Source of the DNA: Podospora bellae-mahoneyi
Taxonomy: Eukaryota; Ascomycota; Sordariomycetes; Sordariales; Podosporaceae
Direction of reading: 5' to 3'
NCBI RefSeq assembly: GCF_035222275.1
Contig: NW_026946359.1
Coordinates: 2,914,001-2,978,000 of the forward strand
Length of the DNA: 64,000 nt
Within the stretch, counting starts at the first letter, position 1. The number at the start of each line of letters is the position of its first letter. The notes beneath the pieces are model-generated. The model searched no databases. It saw only the letters and a program-made list of their open reading frames with translations, and was not told the origin of the DNA. Positions 48,695-60,536 of this stretch are shown here, piece by piece. The translations under genes were made by a program, and so were the position numbers.

Positions 48695-51676
48695 TATCTA
48701 TGAGATGGCTTGATGCGGGAAAGGGGAAATATTCAAGAAGTTTTGTGCGGTGGTGAAAGGGATAGTGAAGTTCATGGCTATATTATGATGATTTGAAGAT
48801 TCGGGAATTGTTATAGAATGTAGGGAATGAACAACTCTGCCCATGATAATATAAAATTATATGAAGGCATGTATGTTTATCTCATTCAATGATTATGAAT
48901 CTTTCCACCCCGGTCACTACGAATGGTTATGTGGTCTGATGACTGTGGTGTAGCTATCACTCTACCACTTTATGAAATTGGCAAGATGTGTGGCGTAGGT
49001 GGAAAGACATGACGGAATCCGAGACATGTGGCTCTGAATGACATGGGTTCAGTTTGGAATCTCGATTCTCTTTTTCTGCTAAAGGCAAGCCAAGACACTC
49101 CGAGGGTTTGGTTACACCGGCCCTTTTTGAGTTTGTGTACACCCGAGACAGAAAAGGGGGGTTGTTTGCGAAGCTGAAGGGTTTGTAAAGATACAAACCC
49201 GGAGTGCTGGACTCGTAAAAGCTACCACTAAGAGTTCAAGGTGAGGTGACATGCTCGGTTGATGAATTGTGAGATACACTTGTATAAGTTCATGTACATA
49301 AAAGGTCTGATTTGAAATCTTGTGAGCAGACATAGTGGCAATGCTGGTACTCACTGAACATAAAGTCAGATGTTCCCTGCCAAGAGAGACAGATTGACAC
49401 CGCTAGATATTGCCCTTTGGGTAGTCAAGCCGTTAAACTTGGAACGAAACTGCTCAACGTGGAACCGAGCGTGGCAACACAGATCACGAGTGTTGACGTG
49501 GTGGTACGGGGTAGAGACCGGAGTGTAAGCGGTGAGTTCTAGTTGGTCTCCTCTCTGAGCATTCTGATATCAAGGTGGAACGTGCCACAAAGTAGTTGTC
49601 ACTCCTGCAGGTGTATAGATTCTGTATCGAGGGCAGAAGGTAGGCCGAGAAGATGCCAGCATACATACAGTTCCGCCATGTCATTGGTACAGCTACATAT
49701 GCAGTTGGCCGCAGAGGTTCTGTCTTGGCCAGGTGGAAGATTACGATGTGGTTCTGGAGACGAGAAGAAGATTCGCCGCCGCCGCCCTCTGCTTCGTCTG
49801 CCAACAGCGCCATTCGATGTCGGACAGTAAACCTGATCTTTGGAGGCCAAGCGGCATCCTCCTCGGCCTTGTATCGATGTCAAGAAACTCCGGTAGTGAT
49901 ATCTGTACGACCCTTGATAAGGAGGGGGATGAACGGTTGCTAGCTTCGGCAGATTGTCTTTTCTCGGGAGTATACAAGGCGGCTGTGGGAAGTCGTGTCT
50001 TTTCTCGCGCGTTGTGCTAGAGAACACGAAAGGTTATTTGGAAGGTGGCGTTGAGTGCCCCAGCTTTTATAAGACTGACTCCCAACGTCTCGAAGGTACG
50101 GCCGGGCTGAGGCGATTTCGATCAGAGCTGACGGGCACACGAATCGGGTCTTATTGACACATGCGTAACAGTATGAGAAGGTCCAATACTGTGTTGTTGG
50201 AATGACCTGCATGTCCTCGGCGAGACCTGGGGGTGCAAGGAGAAGGAGCATCCGTCTGACGGCAAGCTGTTTGTATCTACTTAGCGATAAGGGGCACAGT
50301 CTTCGGTTTCAACAAGTCCAGGCTAGCCAACGGCTCGCAATATTGATGATGACAAGGTGTGTGACGGCAAGGTTTGGATGGCTCTTATGCAATGATTAAC
50401 GAGACTCGATCCGCCATTTAGGCTAGGGCGGTGTCGGAAACAACCTGTAGACCAGAACCGAGAGAGACCTCGCTCGACTTACACCGCCCGAATAGGAAGT
50501 CTTGGCATTTGATTTGGGGATTGGAGCACCCGGGCAAAAGCAACCAAAGCAAGCGTAACAAAGCCAAAAAGCAGAATTCAGTTCCTTCCCTAGGTACCTG
50601 CAGCCACGTTAAAACCCGGCCGCTTTCCAGGGCCGGGTAAGGCCTGACCCAGCATTGCGGGTAGATGGTCGTGACCGTCGCAAACAAAAAATAGCTGCTT
50701 GGGCCCAGAGCACTGAACTCAATGGTTGGGGGCAAATGTCATTTCTCTTTCTGACCACTCTTTTCCACTCAACTTTGTAACTGTCACTCTCGGCAGTAGA
50801 CTGGATGGAACTGCCATCGCCGCCATCATACCAGCCATCCTCCAGCCATGTGCCTGTTGTATCCGGTGACCTGGCAGCGCTGAGACACTGGACGGAGACA
50901 GAACGCTTTATATACGACAGACAGCCAGAGCAACAAGCCGCATCGCCCGCATCTCAGAACCAGAGGCAACAGGCCCTTTATTTCTTGACGTAATATTCAA
51001 AGCCAAAGGCCGTAACCCGTCGGAAAGCGCTCTGCCAACACGACCACCCAAAAATCCATTCCCACGACAGCCACCTGCACTCTCTCACTGCCGAGCTTTG
51101 AATAACTGCCCCTCTCTGACACCTCACCTGCCTGCGGCGGCGCTGTCGTCGAAGCTCCCCAGCTGCTCCCCAGCTGCTCCCAGAGCAACTCGCAACCCAG
51201 CTGGAGGGGCTCGTAGCCAACCATTGCCCCACTATTCGCAGCCTAGGCTTTGCACGGTGGAAGCCGCCATTCAACGCATTCACTTTTTAACTTCTTGAAG
51301 AATTGCTCCGGTGTGCGAATCTTGCGCTTTTCCAACTCTGGATTCACCACTGCCCAACCCCAGACCTCCCGACCTTGCCGCAGGACCCCGCGGCCACTTG
51401 GGCGCTTCCAACACCACACAGCTCAGCAGACACTTCTCTCAGTATACCGCCTCATTCTTGTCTTCATTCTTCCTCACCCACCTCATCACCTCACCACCCC
51501 ACCACCTCACCACCTCACCACCTCACCACGCCCACCCATCACCGACAACACCGACAACAGCCGCATCCATACCCGCAAGATCCCCCACGGCCACCTGCGC
51601 CGACAACCCGGTCCGAGTCGGTCTCCTCTGTCTCTCCCCGATCGACCTCTGCTGAGCAGACCAACTGAGGCAAACA
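48695..51676. other. 3-kb coding-poor region upstream of SCH9
   Basis: No recognised gene; the frames are short and mutually overlapping. Toward the right it becomes very C/T-rich, with a CACCT-type tandem repeat (about 51478-51540), which fits a transcription start region. The candidate first exon at 51677 follows. Confidence 0.5.
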
Positions 51677-51777
51677 ATGTCGGGCCCCGCAGGCGAAACT
51701 GCTGCCGCACCCTCCACCGGCGGTTCGGGAGGGGGTTTTGATCTGCTCCGGAGGGCAACTCAAGCCATGATGTCAAA
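51677..51777 (+). other. Candidate SCH9 leader exon or upstream ORF
   Basis: The ATG in good context (CAAACAATGTCGG) starts MSGPAGETAAAPSTGG and continues FDLLRRATQAMMS, then a near-perfect donor AA|GTAAGT. Unspliced, it is a 34-codon uORF ending TAA at 51781. Spliced at phase 2, the first frame-compatible acceptors into SCH9 are CGCAG or CAGCAG just after 53350, which would make a roughly 1.57-kb intron. The sequence in between shows no other convincing exon. Confidence 0.4.
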
Positions 51778-53336
51778 GTAAGTATCTTCTGCTCGCACCC
51801 CGTCTGTTGTTGTTGCATCTTCCCTGTCCCGTCGCTTCGACCTTCACTTTATCCCCATATTGCCCACATCTTCTATTCGGCCTTCCAGAAGGCCGGCATT
51901 GCTTTTAGCCACGACGACGCTCAGAGCCCCAACAACATCCAAGAAGTCGCACCGCATCGACATTGCAATCCATCAGAGCCCGGAGCACACCGTCTCATCA
52001 ACCGACAAACCCCTCTGGTGGCTGGGTCTCAAGCGGCAGCGAGGTGGCGATGGAGACAGAGGGGCCTGACAGCTGTCGTCCTGTCGGCACGTTGCTTGGG
52101 ACCACTCCCTTGCCCAAACATGGATAGACAGCCCCTTTCCTACCCCGCCACGGCTGCTCATACGTACACTACGAAACGTTGCAGACTCCGCATATCTCCC
52201 TCCTCTTCGCTGGCCGTCCGCCCTACGGGAAAGTTGAGTCAGTCCGGCTAGTGCCGTCATCGCAAGTGCAAAAGTTGGGCGAGTTGTGGATTACGGTATC
52301 TGTCATCACACAATGCGGCGCTCCTACTCCCGCTCCCGCTCCCCTTGCAAGTGAGGGGCGTCCCTCTATGATTGCACCACCTCACTCGGTTCCGCCTACC
52401 GGATGTTTCTTGACCTGGCAAGGGCCATGTACCCATCGGTGTCGTATCTGCCGTCCTCACCAACCTGATGTGCACATGCAAAAAGCGCATTGTCGTACCG
52501 GGATTGTGCCGGCGGCGACGGGAGTCGAAGACATTCGCATGGGCTGAGGGGGGGGGTGCGGGCATATCAAGCCGAGAACGGCCTGACTCGCTGAGTGAGC
52601 GAACCTGGAAGCTGCTGGCTGCTGGCAGGCTGCCCTAGATTGTTTAGTCGGCACACCCCCCTCAGCGGCCCCCCTCACACCTCCGTTCAACCCGATCTTG
52701 GGGCTTGGAATTGGGCCATGGGCACTGCAAAATGCTCGATATTCCCCCACTCACAGGCCTTTGCACCCACGACAACCACATGGCAAGCATCAAGGGTGCT
52801 TCCATATCCAGTCTGCCTGATGAAGGGTTCGGCAGCGCAACAGGCAAGAAAATCCTCGGCCAGAAGGGGTTCTGTTCGCTCTCGGCCTCCCGGGTTTTGC
52901 AGATTCCTGCAATTCCTGCACAGCACTGCCAGCCCGACGACCTGCTCCTACCTGCCCCATAACCGTCCTGCCCTGCTTTCTACTGGGTGAGGCCATTTCT
53001 GGGGCGATCGTTAAAAGCCAGCAGGCCGCTGCCCCCTCCCCTCCCCTCCCCGTCCCCCGGCTACAGCTTTCTCGTCATAGATGTAGTATATCCCACCCCT
53101 CTCCCCTCCCGAGAACCACTTCGTCGGCTCAACTGTTCTTGTTGTTGGAATCTACCCCAACTCAATTCGCCCAAAATTCACCATGAGCTAGCACCCTTTC
53201 CCCACGGCTGTCATCGTCTCCTGTCAATTTGTGCCCCGCCTTATTACCCCCCCCTTTTTCTCCTCGGTCAACGAACAACCCCTGCCTTGGTTTGCCTGCT
53301 TTCTCCGTGCTTCGGAAAAAATAACTCATCGTCAAC
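51778..53336. other. Long 5' leader or intron of SCH9
   Basis: 1.56 kb with no coding sequence I can support, GC-rich with poly-C and poly-G runs (52549-52557, 53247-53254). It is either 5' UTR, an intron, or the core promoter of SCH9. Confidence 0.45.
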
Positions 53337-53642
53337 ATGGAAGGTATTAACCAGCGCAGCAGGTCTGTCGCGGCAGCGGAAGAGGACGGTGCGGCGGATC
53401 AGATTGGTTACGAATCGCCGCGCTCTGGCATTGCGACTCCGCAGCCAGACCTTCAAGATCGACGGCTGCCGGGCATCATGAGCTACTTCAACCAGGTTCG
53501 TGCAAGCTCTTTTCCGCGACTGTTTTCTGGTTCTTTCAGGACGAGTGGACAAGCCGCGACTACTCGGAAGGCCTCCGAACACCAGACCGACGAGGCACGG
53601 GAACCCGATACACCGCCAGAGGTCCCACTCTCGCCCGCTGGG

Positions 53643-53673
<31 letters not shown>

Positions 53674-56109
53674 CAGAACCATGCACCGATGCGTCAGATG
53701 AGGGTCCTCCTCTTCTGGCTCACGAGATTCTGGGACCTCCATCTGAGTCGTTGCCCCAGGAAGGCAGCCGGTTGCATCCCTACCCGACCCCTCCAGTCTC
53801 GCAGCCTTCATCGTTGCGCAACTATGCTGGAGACCGGGGTAGCGTAAAGTCCCGAAGCGGGACGCCTCCTCTGTTTCGCCGTCCCAGCGTCTCTGACGCC
53901 GGCAAGGGCAAAGCAAGGAGGATGTCGATGCTGGCGCCCCTGACAACGACCACGGTGAACGGCTCCGTCGTGACGGCTCCTCACCTTTCCAACCCGGCTG
54001 GCCGTGCCTCTACTGTCCCTAACTCTCCAAGTCGTCCCACATCTCACGACAGAATTTCTTACGAGTCTGCCTCTGTGTTGCATCTCAAGAAGCTAACAAG
54101 TGTGTCGGGAAAAAAGAGCGGTGCCAACACCCCAACTCGTGCACTCTCATCTACCCAACATTCGCGCTCCAGCGATGGGCATGACAGTAACTCTAGGCAC
54201 AACGGCGAGAGCATTGATCGGACTGCGACCAACACACCAACACCTCAGGGCGCCCGAGTACCAGCCCCAAGAGGAAAATTGGCCGTCAAGATTTCCGAAG
54301 CCAGAGGGCTAAAGCGATGTCAAAACCCTTATGTCGTTGTTGTTTTCCAGCGAAGCGAGCTCATCTCGGCCGGCCCTCGACCTTCGGAGATGGACGACGA
54401 TGCCGCCATTGCCGCTGTGGCCATGGGCGGAGTGCCGATTCAGCGCACAGGGAGCGATTCTGGCAGGCCAATGGCGATTCCAATGCGAAGCAGACAGAGC
54501 AGCAACACCAGTCTTTCCGATTTCAACACTTTCCGCAACCGCACCTCTGGGTCGCGGCGGTCCTTGACCAACCCAAAGTGGGACGCGGAAGCCATCTTGT
54601 AGGTGACAACTATGTCGCGGGCTAATGCGACGATGCTGACAGCAGAACAGCGATGTTATTGACTCGGACATGCTTGTGGATATTTCGGTTTACGGGCAAG
54701 GACAAAATGGGGAGGAGTTCTTGGGTCATGTCGATTTCGAGGCCAAGTCGTCTGAGAGGGAGGGACCGGTCCGTGGTTGGTTCCCACTGAAAGGACATGC
54801 CGACACAATGGCCGAAAATGCGCCGACGGGCGAGATTTACGTCGAGGCGTTTTACCAGCGAGCGGAGCCGAAGCATTATGGACCCGAAGACTTTCAGATT
54901 TTGCGACTTATTGGCAAGGGCACGTTCGGTCAGGTATATCAGGTTCGCAAGAAGGACACTAAGCGCATTTACGCCATGAAGGTCTTGTCGAAGAAGGTGA
55001 TTGTGCAGAAGAAGGAGGTGGCACATACTGTTGGCGAGCGCAACATTCTGGTACGGACAGCGATGGCCGATTCCCCATTTATTGTGGGCCTCAAGTTCTC
55101 CTTCCAGACTCCTTCTGATCTCTACCTGGTCACGGATTACATGTCGGGTGGAGAGCTCTTTTGGCATTTGCAAAAGGATGGCAAGTTTGAGGAGAAGCGC
55201 GCCAAGTTCTACATTGCGGAGCTGATTCTCGCGATTCAACATCTCCATAAGAACGACATTGTTTATCGCGATTTGAAGCCCGAGAACATTTTGCTGGATG
55301 CGAACGGCCACATTGCGCTCTGCGATTTCGGTCTTTCCAAGGCCAACCTCACCAAGAACGACACCACCAACACATTCTGCGGCACAACGGAATATCTCGC
55401 CCCAGAAGTGCTCTTGGACGAGACGGGTTACACCAAGATGGTTGACTTCTGGTCTTTGGGCGTCCTGGTTTTCGAAATGTGTTGTGGGTGGAGCCCATTC
55501 TACGCCGAGGAGACGCAACAAATGTACAAGAACATTGCTTTTGGCAAGGTTCGATTCCCTCGGGATACTTTGTCGTTGGAAGGCCGGAATTTTGTCAAGG
55601 GGCTGCTGAACCGCAACCCGAAGCATCGTCTCGGTGCGACTGACGATGCCGAAGAGCTGAAGAGACACGCGTTCTTTGCCGACATTGACTGGGATGCTCT
55701 TTCTAAGAAGTTGATCACCCCTCCATTTAAGCCGCAACTCAAGAACGACACCGATGTCTCCTACTTCGATCCCGAGTTCACCAACGCTCTCAACACCAAC
55801 GGGTCACTCAACGAGCGGGCGGCCGCCCTGGCCAAGGGATACGCGACATCGACTCCCCTCTCACCATCAGTACAGGCCAATTTCCAGGGATTCACGTTTG
55901 TGGATGAGAGCGCGCTCGACGACCACATGGGGAACAGGTACAGCAAGTACGAGGACGAGGACATGGATGATGATCACCACCGGAGGAGGGATGATGACTG
56001 GGACGACATGCGCGATGTCGATCCCCGGAATTCAAATCGCATGAGTGGAATCGTCAGGACCAACACTCACGATGAGCAGATGTTTGGTGCATCAAACTTC
56101 GACATGTAG
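53337..56109 (+). CDS. SCH9: AGC protein kinase Sch9 (TORC1 effector) with C2 domain
   Basis: Two exons, 53337..54598 and 54651..56109, give 906 residues; the 52-nt intron is phase 2 and makes AIFDVIDSDMLVD across the junction. The N-terminal 300 residues are low-complexity Ser/Pro with an (Glu-Pro)n run. The C2 domain starts GKLAVKISEARGLKRCQNPY (about 315-470). The kinase domain begins FQILRLIGKGTFGQVY (about 502). Visible residues are Lys 531 (YAMKVL), Asp 628 (YRDLKPEN), Asp 646 (CDFGLSK), the T-loop Thr 662 (NTFCGTTEYLAPE), turn motif STPLSP and hydrophobic motif FQGFTF (832-837). Sch9 is phosphorylated by TORC1 and PDK1-type kinases and controls growth, ageing and stress responses. The acidic, His/Arg-rich tail after the hydrophobic motif is normal for filamentous fungi. 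Whether an upstream exon is added is unsettled. Confidence 0.95.
53643..53680. repeat. Hexanucleotide repeat encoding Glu-Pro in SCH9
   Basis: About six GAGCCA units give an alternating Glu-Pro tract inside the disordered N-terminal region of the kinase. Confidence 0.85.
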
Positions 56110-56756
56110 TCTTTTGCATGGCTCTCTGTCTCTCTTTCTACCTATGACAATCCTCCGTTTCTTCTCTCTCGATTAATCTTGTTACTTTTCAGCTTTTTTT
56201 TTTAACCTTCTTTGACTACATTTGTGGGCTGGGGGGAGAGAAAATGGCACATAACTCACTCGAGCAAAAAGAAAAGAAAAACCTTTTTTTACAGACACTT
56301 GTTTGATGACCCCAACGAGGCTCTTATTACGCACTACTTACTTATAACCATAGCATTGTGCATTTCAAGGTCGGTTTCTAATGAGGGTGGGTGCATGGGC
56401 TCGGTCGGTGGTGTGTGTTTTGGTTGGTTGGTTGGTTGGTTGGGTGAGGTGTTGAGGTGTTTGATGTTTTTTTCTTTTTCTTGTTCTTTTTTGATGATGA
56501 AATGGGGAGCATCAGCACACTATAAGAACAATAATAAGAACAAACTGGCAAGGTGTTCTTGTGTGTGTGAGTGTGTGCGAGTGTGTGTGTGTGTGCGTGT
56601 GTGTGTGTGTGTGTATGTGTGGAAGTTGGTTGGGGGAGGGGAGTAGGTAAATTAATAATCTAATGGGCAGCAACAAGTTGTTCAACGTTTCTGAAGAGTG
56701 CTTTGCTCAATGAAAATACTCTATGGTGATATTTTGTGAATGTGTATTTTGTGGGG

Positions 56757-56787
<31 letters not shown>

Positions 56788-57627
56788 GCTGCTGCTGTAG
56801 TTGAGAAACAAAATCGGTGATGGCAAGGTGTGTTATGGTCACAGAAAGAAAGGTTGAAAAATAATCATGGTTTTAATGAGGAGGAAAGTTGAGGACAAGC
56901 CTGGAATACTGATTCTCGTATATGGATTGGTCTGTTTATATGCTGTGGTGAAAAGAAGTAACCACGTAGAGCTGAATGGCGACGTCTTCGCTTCATAACG
57001 TGGATGATATTCAAGAGTTTTTATCACCCATGGCGATCAATCCGTTCCCCCTCTCAGCCATGGCCTTGATGGGAGTTTTAACGTCACATAGGTAGGTCGG
57101 TGATTACCCCAGACAGCCTCATGTGCTGCCCAGAGAAATTGTTTTCTCTTGGAGTTGGTATCCGCCTTAAAAGGGGGTAGCCGCCCCCCCTCCACCTCCG
57201 GGTCCGGGCGAGATCAAAGAAGCTGAGCTAGGAGCTGTGACATTGTCCCTTCAGCTCTGGCAGAGCTTGTAGTAGGTGGTTGGTTCACCCTCGCAGTCAA
57301 GAATCACCGTTTTAAACCAGCAGGGAGATTGTTCAATACCGCTGCAAGCGAGCCATCATAAAAAAAACCCAAAAAAGGAGAAAAAAATCAATGTACACAT
57401 TGACTACGGCCCATCTGTCCGAAATCAATCATCCTCCCCCACCCACCATCAACGCAAACACACACCTTCATTTTTTTGCCATCTTGGAAGTCCAGCGTGA
57501 CCTAACCGCCAAGTTCCAACAATGTATAATTCCCCATCTACCTCCTTCCATTCGTCCGAAAGTCCTCCCCCTCCGGTCCAAGGTGAAAGCGTATGTTTAT
57601 TCAGCGCTGTCGAGGATAAAAGGGAAT
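56110..57627. other. Intergenic between convergent SCH9 and ATP14, microsatellite-rich
   Basis: It contains a (GT)n tract (about 56559-56622) and a (GTT)10 tract followed by GCT units (56758-56797). No gene is seen; the poly-Gln frame on the minus strand is produced by the repeat. Confidence 0.65.
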
Positions 57628-58500
57628 CTAGTGGTGAGCACCATCATCCTCCTCCTCCTCAACAAGCCAGTCCTCCACAACAGCCGTGGTCTGAGCACCG
57701 CTGGCATCAACCTCGGAGCCCTCGACCTCGACAGCCATGTTCTCGTACTCCTTGAGGCTGGAGGCGAGGTCGGCCTCCTCGGGCGACTTGGGCGTCTTGG
57801 GGAGGTTGAAGGTGGCGACCTGGCCGACGGCGTCCGAGTCCTTGACGGGGGTGGGCTTGTAGGCCTTGAGCTCCTTGAGGTAGAGCTCCTGGACGAAGTC
57901 GGCTGTAAAACAGAGATAATCTGTCAGTATTATTATTCCTCAACGTGAAAATGGTTGACCAGTATTATGATATCGGGGTTCGGTCGTCGTCAGGGGGGTA
58001 TCGTTGGTTGAAGTGTGTGGTTGGTGGTGGTGTTGTATCATGTCGAGCTTCCCTCCCTGTCCTCCACTATAGCTCCCCTCAAGCTTCCATCCACGTCATT
58101 CCCCCATTCTCCCCAATATCTCTCCTCTTTTCATATCCTTTTCCCAACCCCCCTTTTTTTGTTTCCCCCCCTATCCACCCCATCTCCTTCCAGTTCGACA
58201 TCTCGGTGTCGGTATTCATCGTGGTTCCGTATCGCCCCTCGATCCCCCTCCCTCCTCCCCTTAGTCAACAGAAATCCACATACCTCTCCTCGCAACAGTA
58301 GGAGCAATAAAAGTCCTAGCCTGCACAGCAACAGCAGTCCGGCCAGCAGCAAGTCTGGACACAGCCGAGACGGCCTTGGTCTGACAAAACGAGTCAATTT
58401 CCAAGTTCACACCAACACCAACACCAACAACCTTGCATTTAAATCAATTGAAACAATTGAAAGATGGATGGGTAGCACATACCGAAGCCCGGGAGAACAT
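57628..58500 (-). CDS. ATP14: Mitochondrial F1Fo ATP synthase subunit h
   Basis: Three exons, 58500..58483, 58380..58284 and 57902..57628, give 129 residues. The 18-nt first exon encodes only MFSRAS. Exon 2 supplies the rest of the mitochondrial presequence (TKAVSAVSRLAAGRTAV, ARTFIAPTVARR). The mature protein starts about ADFVQELYLKELKAYKPTP, the conserved core of fungal subunit h, followed by KDSDAVGQVATFNLPKTPKS. The C-terminus is acidic (VEDWLVEEEEDDGAHH), also a family trait. Subunit h belongs to the peripheral stalk that links F1 to Fo in the inner membrane. Introns are phase 0 and phase 1. Its promoter (58501-59086) is shared as flank with the b561 gene. Confidence 0.92.
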
Positions 58501-59086
58501 TTTGGAAAGGGTTGTGGTAGTTGTTGTGTTTTCGGGGGAGGAAAAAGAAGAAAACAACAAGGCCTAAACGCTCGAGGTGTCGTCGGAGGAGTCGCGGGGA
58601 TGTGGAAAGGGTGTTGGTCGGCTGCTGCGGTGGTGGAGGTTCCTTGGCTGAGAGGTTTTCAAGAAAAAGCCCCCGGCTCAACGTCGTGCAGAGGGAGGTG
58701 CTCCCCCACCCAAAAGTTGCCGGGAATCATCGGTAGCCGCGTCACGTGATGGCCCCAGCTATCACCACTTGTCATTTACTCACTTCATCCGAACTCATTC
58801 ATTCAAGAAATTCAGGAACGCCGTCGACGAGACTCGAGCCTTTATCATTCATCATCGATGCCTCGAAATGAATTAATCACTGCATCATAGCTCAGCCTCA
58901 ACTCTCACACTGACTAGCACAAAGACAACAATCTAAGTCAAAACTCGGTACCAATTCAACAACTCACGCCCAACTCGAGCCAAAATAAATAGATAAAAAC
59001 CCCGCGCATATGCCAACCCCGGATGTATCTGTGAGCACCCGATGTCATAAATCTAATCCCAATACCCCCCATCTCAAACCCACCCT
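58501..59086. other. Promoter of ATP14 and 3' flank of the b561 gene
   Basis: No gene is seen. Moderately AT-rich from 58770 on. Confidence 0.55.
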
Positions 59087-60536
59087 CTAAGCATACCTCC
59101 CACCATGCCGCCTCGACTCTTGGTACGGCCTCCTCATGTTGCCAGGGACTCGATCTTCCTTATAGCTCCTCCCCTGTGCCTTCTGAGCCCCAATAACCGT
59201 AAACACCTTGGCAAGAACATAACATAGGAATATAACGCCGGCAACCACGCCGTAGGCGATCACGAGCTCTTGCCGCTCTCCGACAAGCCGGAGGCCCAAC
59301 CCACCGTTGATGATGCCCAGCAGCATCAGGATCCGGCCGAGCCAGATGTGTACGTAACTGACGGCACCGCGGCTCTGCGTCTGAACATACTGACGATGAT
59401 GAATGTAGCCGAGCGCAGGCTGTATCCCAAAAAAGGCAACAACCACGGTACCGAGAATCGTGTGCGTTTGTGTGAAGAGCTGCAATGGCTGTCAGTCAAA
59501 TTCTGGCAGGGGTCTCATGAAGAAGAAAAAAACACTCACCATATTCCGGTCTTTGGCGCTCTGAACACCGAGACCGAAAGCCGCCCACATCAGAGCAAAA
59601 GTGATCACCTGCCACGCTCCATGGACATACCATCTCCCAAGAAGCGGCATAAGAAGGGAGCCCAAAGGATAAAGCACCGCCATAACCAAAGCCCCGATAA
59701 CACCGTGAGCTGCGAGAATCGCGGCGGCATTGGGGTTTCCTCTAGCCAGCGTTATCCCATTGCCTCCTGCGGGTGAACCGGAACCGGAACCGGAACCACC
59801 GCCACCACCAGTGTCGCGGGAGGTAAGGAAAGGATTACTATCGGAGCTGATGGTTGCCGTAGTCAAATCGATATTGAACCCGGTATGGTCGCTACCTCCG
59901 TGCTGAGAGATGGTGGCGCCCTTATTTGTCGTCGCCAACGAAGATCCCGATCTCCAGGCTGCGATCCAAGGCACGCTGGTCCCCTGAAGAGACATGTCAC
60001 CCCCATTCCAGGACTCGCAGTTCGCACACGCAACATTCGCCGTCATGATTCCACCAGCAACACCGCTTCCAGCGAGCAACGTCTGCAGGTATGTCAGCAA
60101 GGGTCAAACTCCTACAAAACGATCTGGGAGAAGCAAAATCATACCAGTTGCGCTGCTGTGCTGCTCTGGTCCCACTGGGGCTGGCTGTGGGCAGTTCCCA
60201 GGCGTGGCGAAATCGTCACGTTGCCGTTGCCGTCCTGGTACATGACAAAGATGCTGGCGCCAGCCATCTGCGAGCCGGTGCCCAGAGCCACCCATGAGTA
60301 CGACGTTGGTGCCTTCAACTGGAAGTAGATGTTGCCCGAATTTGAGCTTGCCGAGGAGGTGGGAACGGCGATGCTGTAGCAGATGTTTTCGGTGGCACAA
60401 ATGCTCTGAGGGTCGGCTTGTACCAGGCTGGCACCTATGATGGTTGTCAGTATCATGCAATGTGGGCTTGGTGCTGTGAAAGAGACATACCCAGCAACGC
60501 CGAGGCCACCAACGACTTGCCCCCAACTCTCTTCAT
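59087..60536 (-). CDS. DOMON-cytochrome b561 membrane protein (CDH-like cytochrome domain)
   Basis: Four exons, 60536..60491, 60434..60145, 60082..59540 and 59479..59087, give 423 residues. The first two exons make a signal peptide (MKRVGGKSLVASALLGASLV). The extracellular part (about 25-200) is a DOMON domain like the cytochrome of cellobiose dehydrogenase (CYSIAVPTSS, YSWVALGTGSQMAGASIFVM), with a Met suited to heme ligation. A Gly/Ser linker (about 204-219) leads into a b561-type four- to six-helix domain. Candidate heme His residues are 238 (AAHGVIG), 266 (WYVHGAW), 299 (QTHTILGT), 320/321 (YIHHRQ) and 337 (YVHIWLGR). Such proteins carry electrons across a membrane, probably the plasma membrane, to extracellular acceptors; donor and acceptor are unknown. 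The last acceptor could lie 9 nt upstream, adding three residues. Confidence 0.9.

Noticed and set aside
51860-52069. Possible second exon after the 51677 frame
   Set aside because: The frame-compatible reading is Ser/Thr/Leu-rich with no continuation, and a better-looking frame there cannot be joined in phase.
53496-53539. Possible 44-nt intron in SCH9 (CAG|GTTCGT...TTTCAG)
   Set aside because: Splicing would shift the frame into an early stop, while the unspliced frame continues to the C2 domain.
56660-56842. Minus-strand poly-Gln frame
   Set aside because: It comes from the (GTT)n microsatellite, with no start context or flanking coding sequence.
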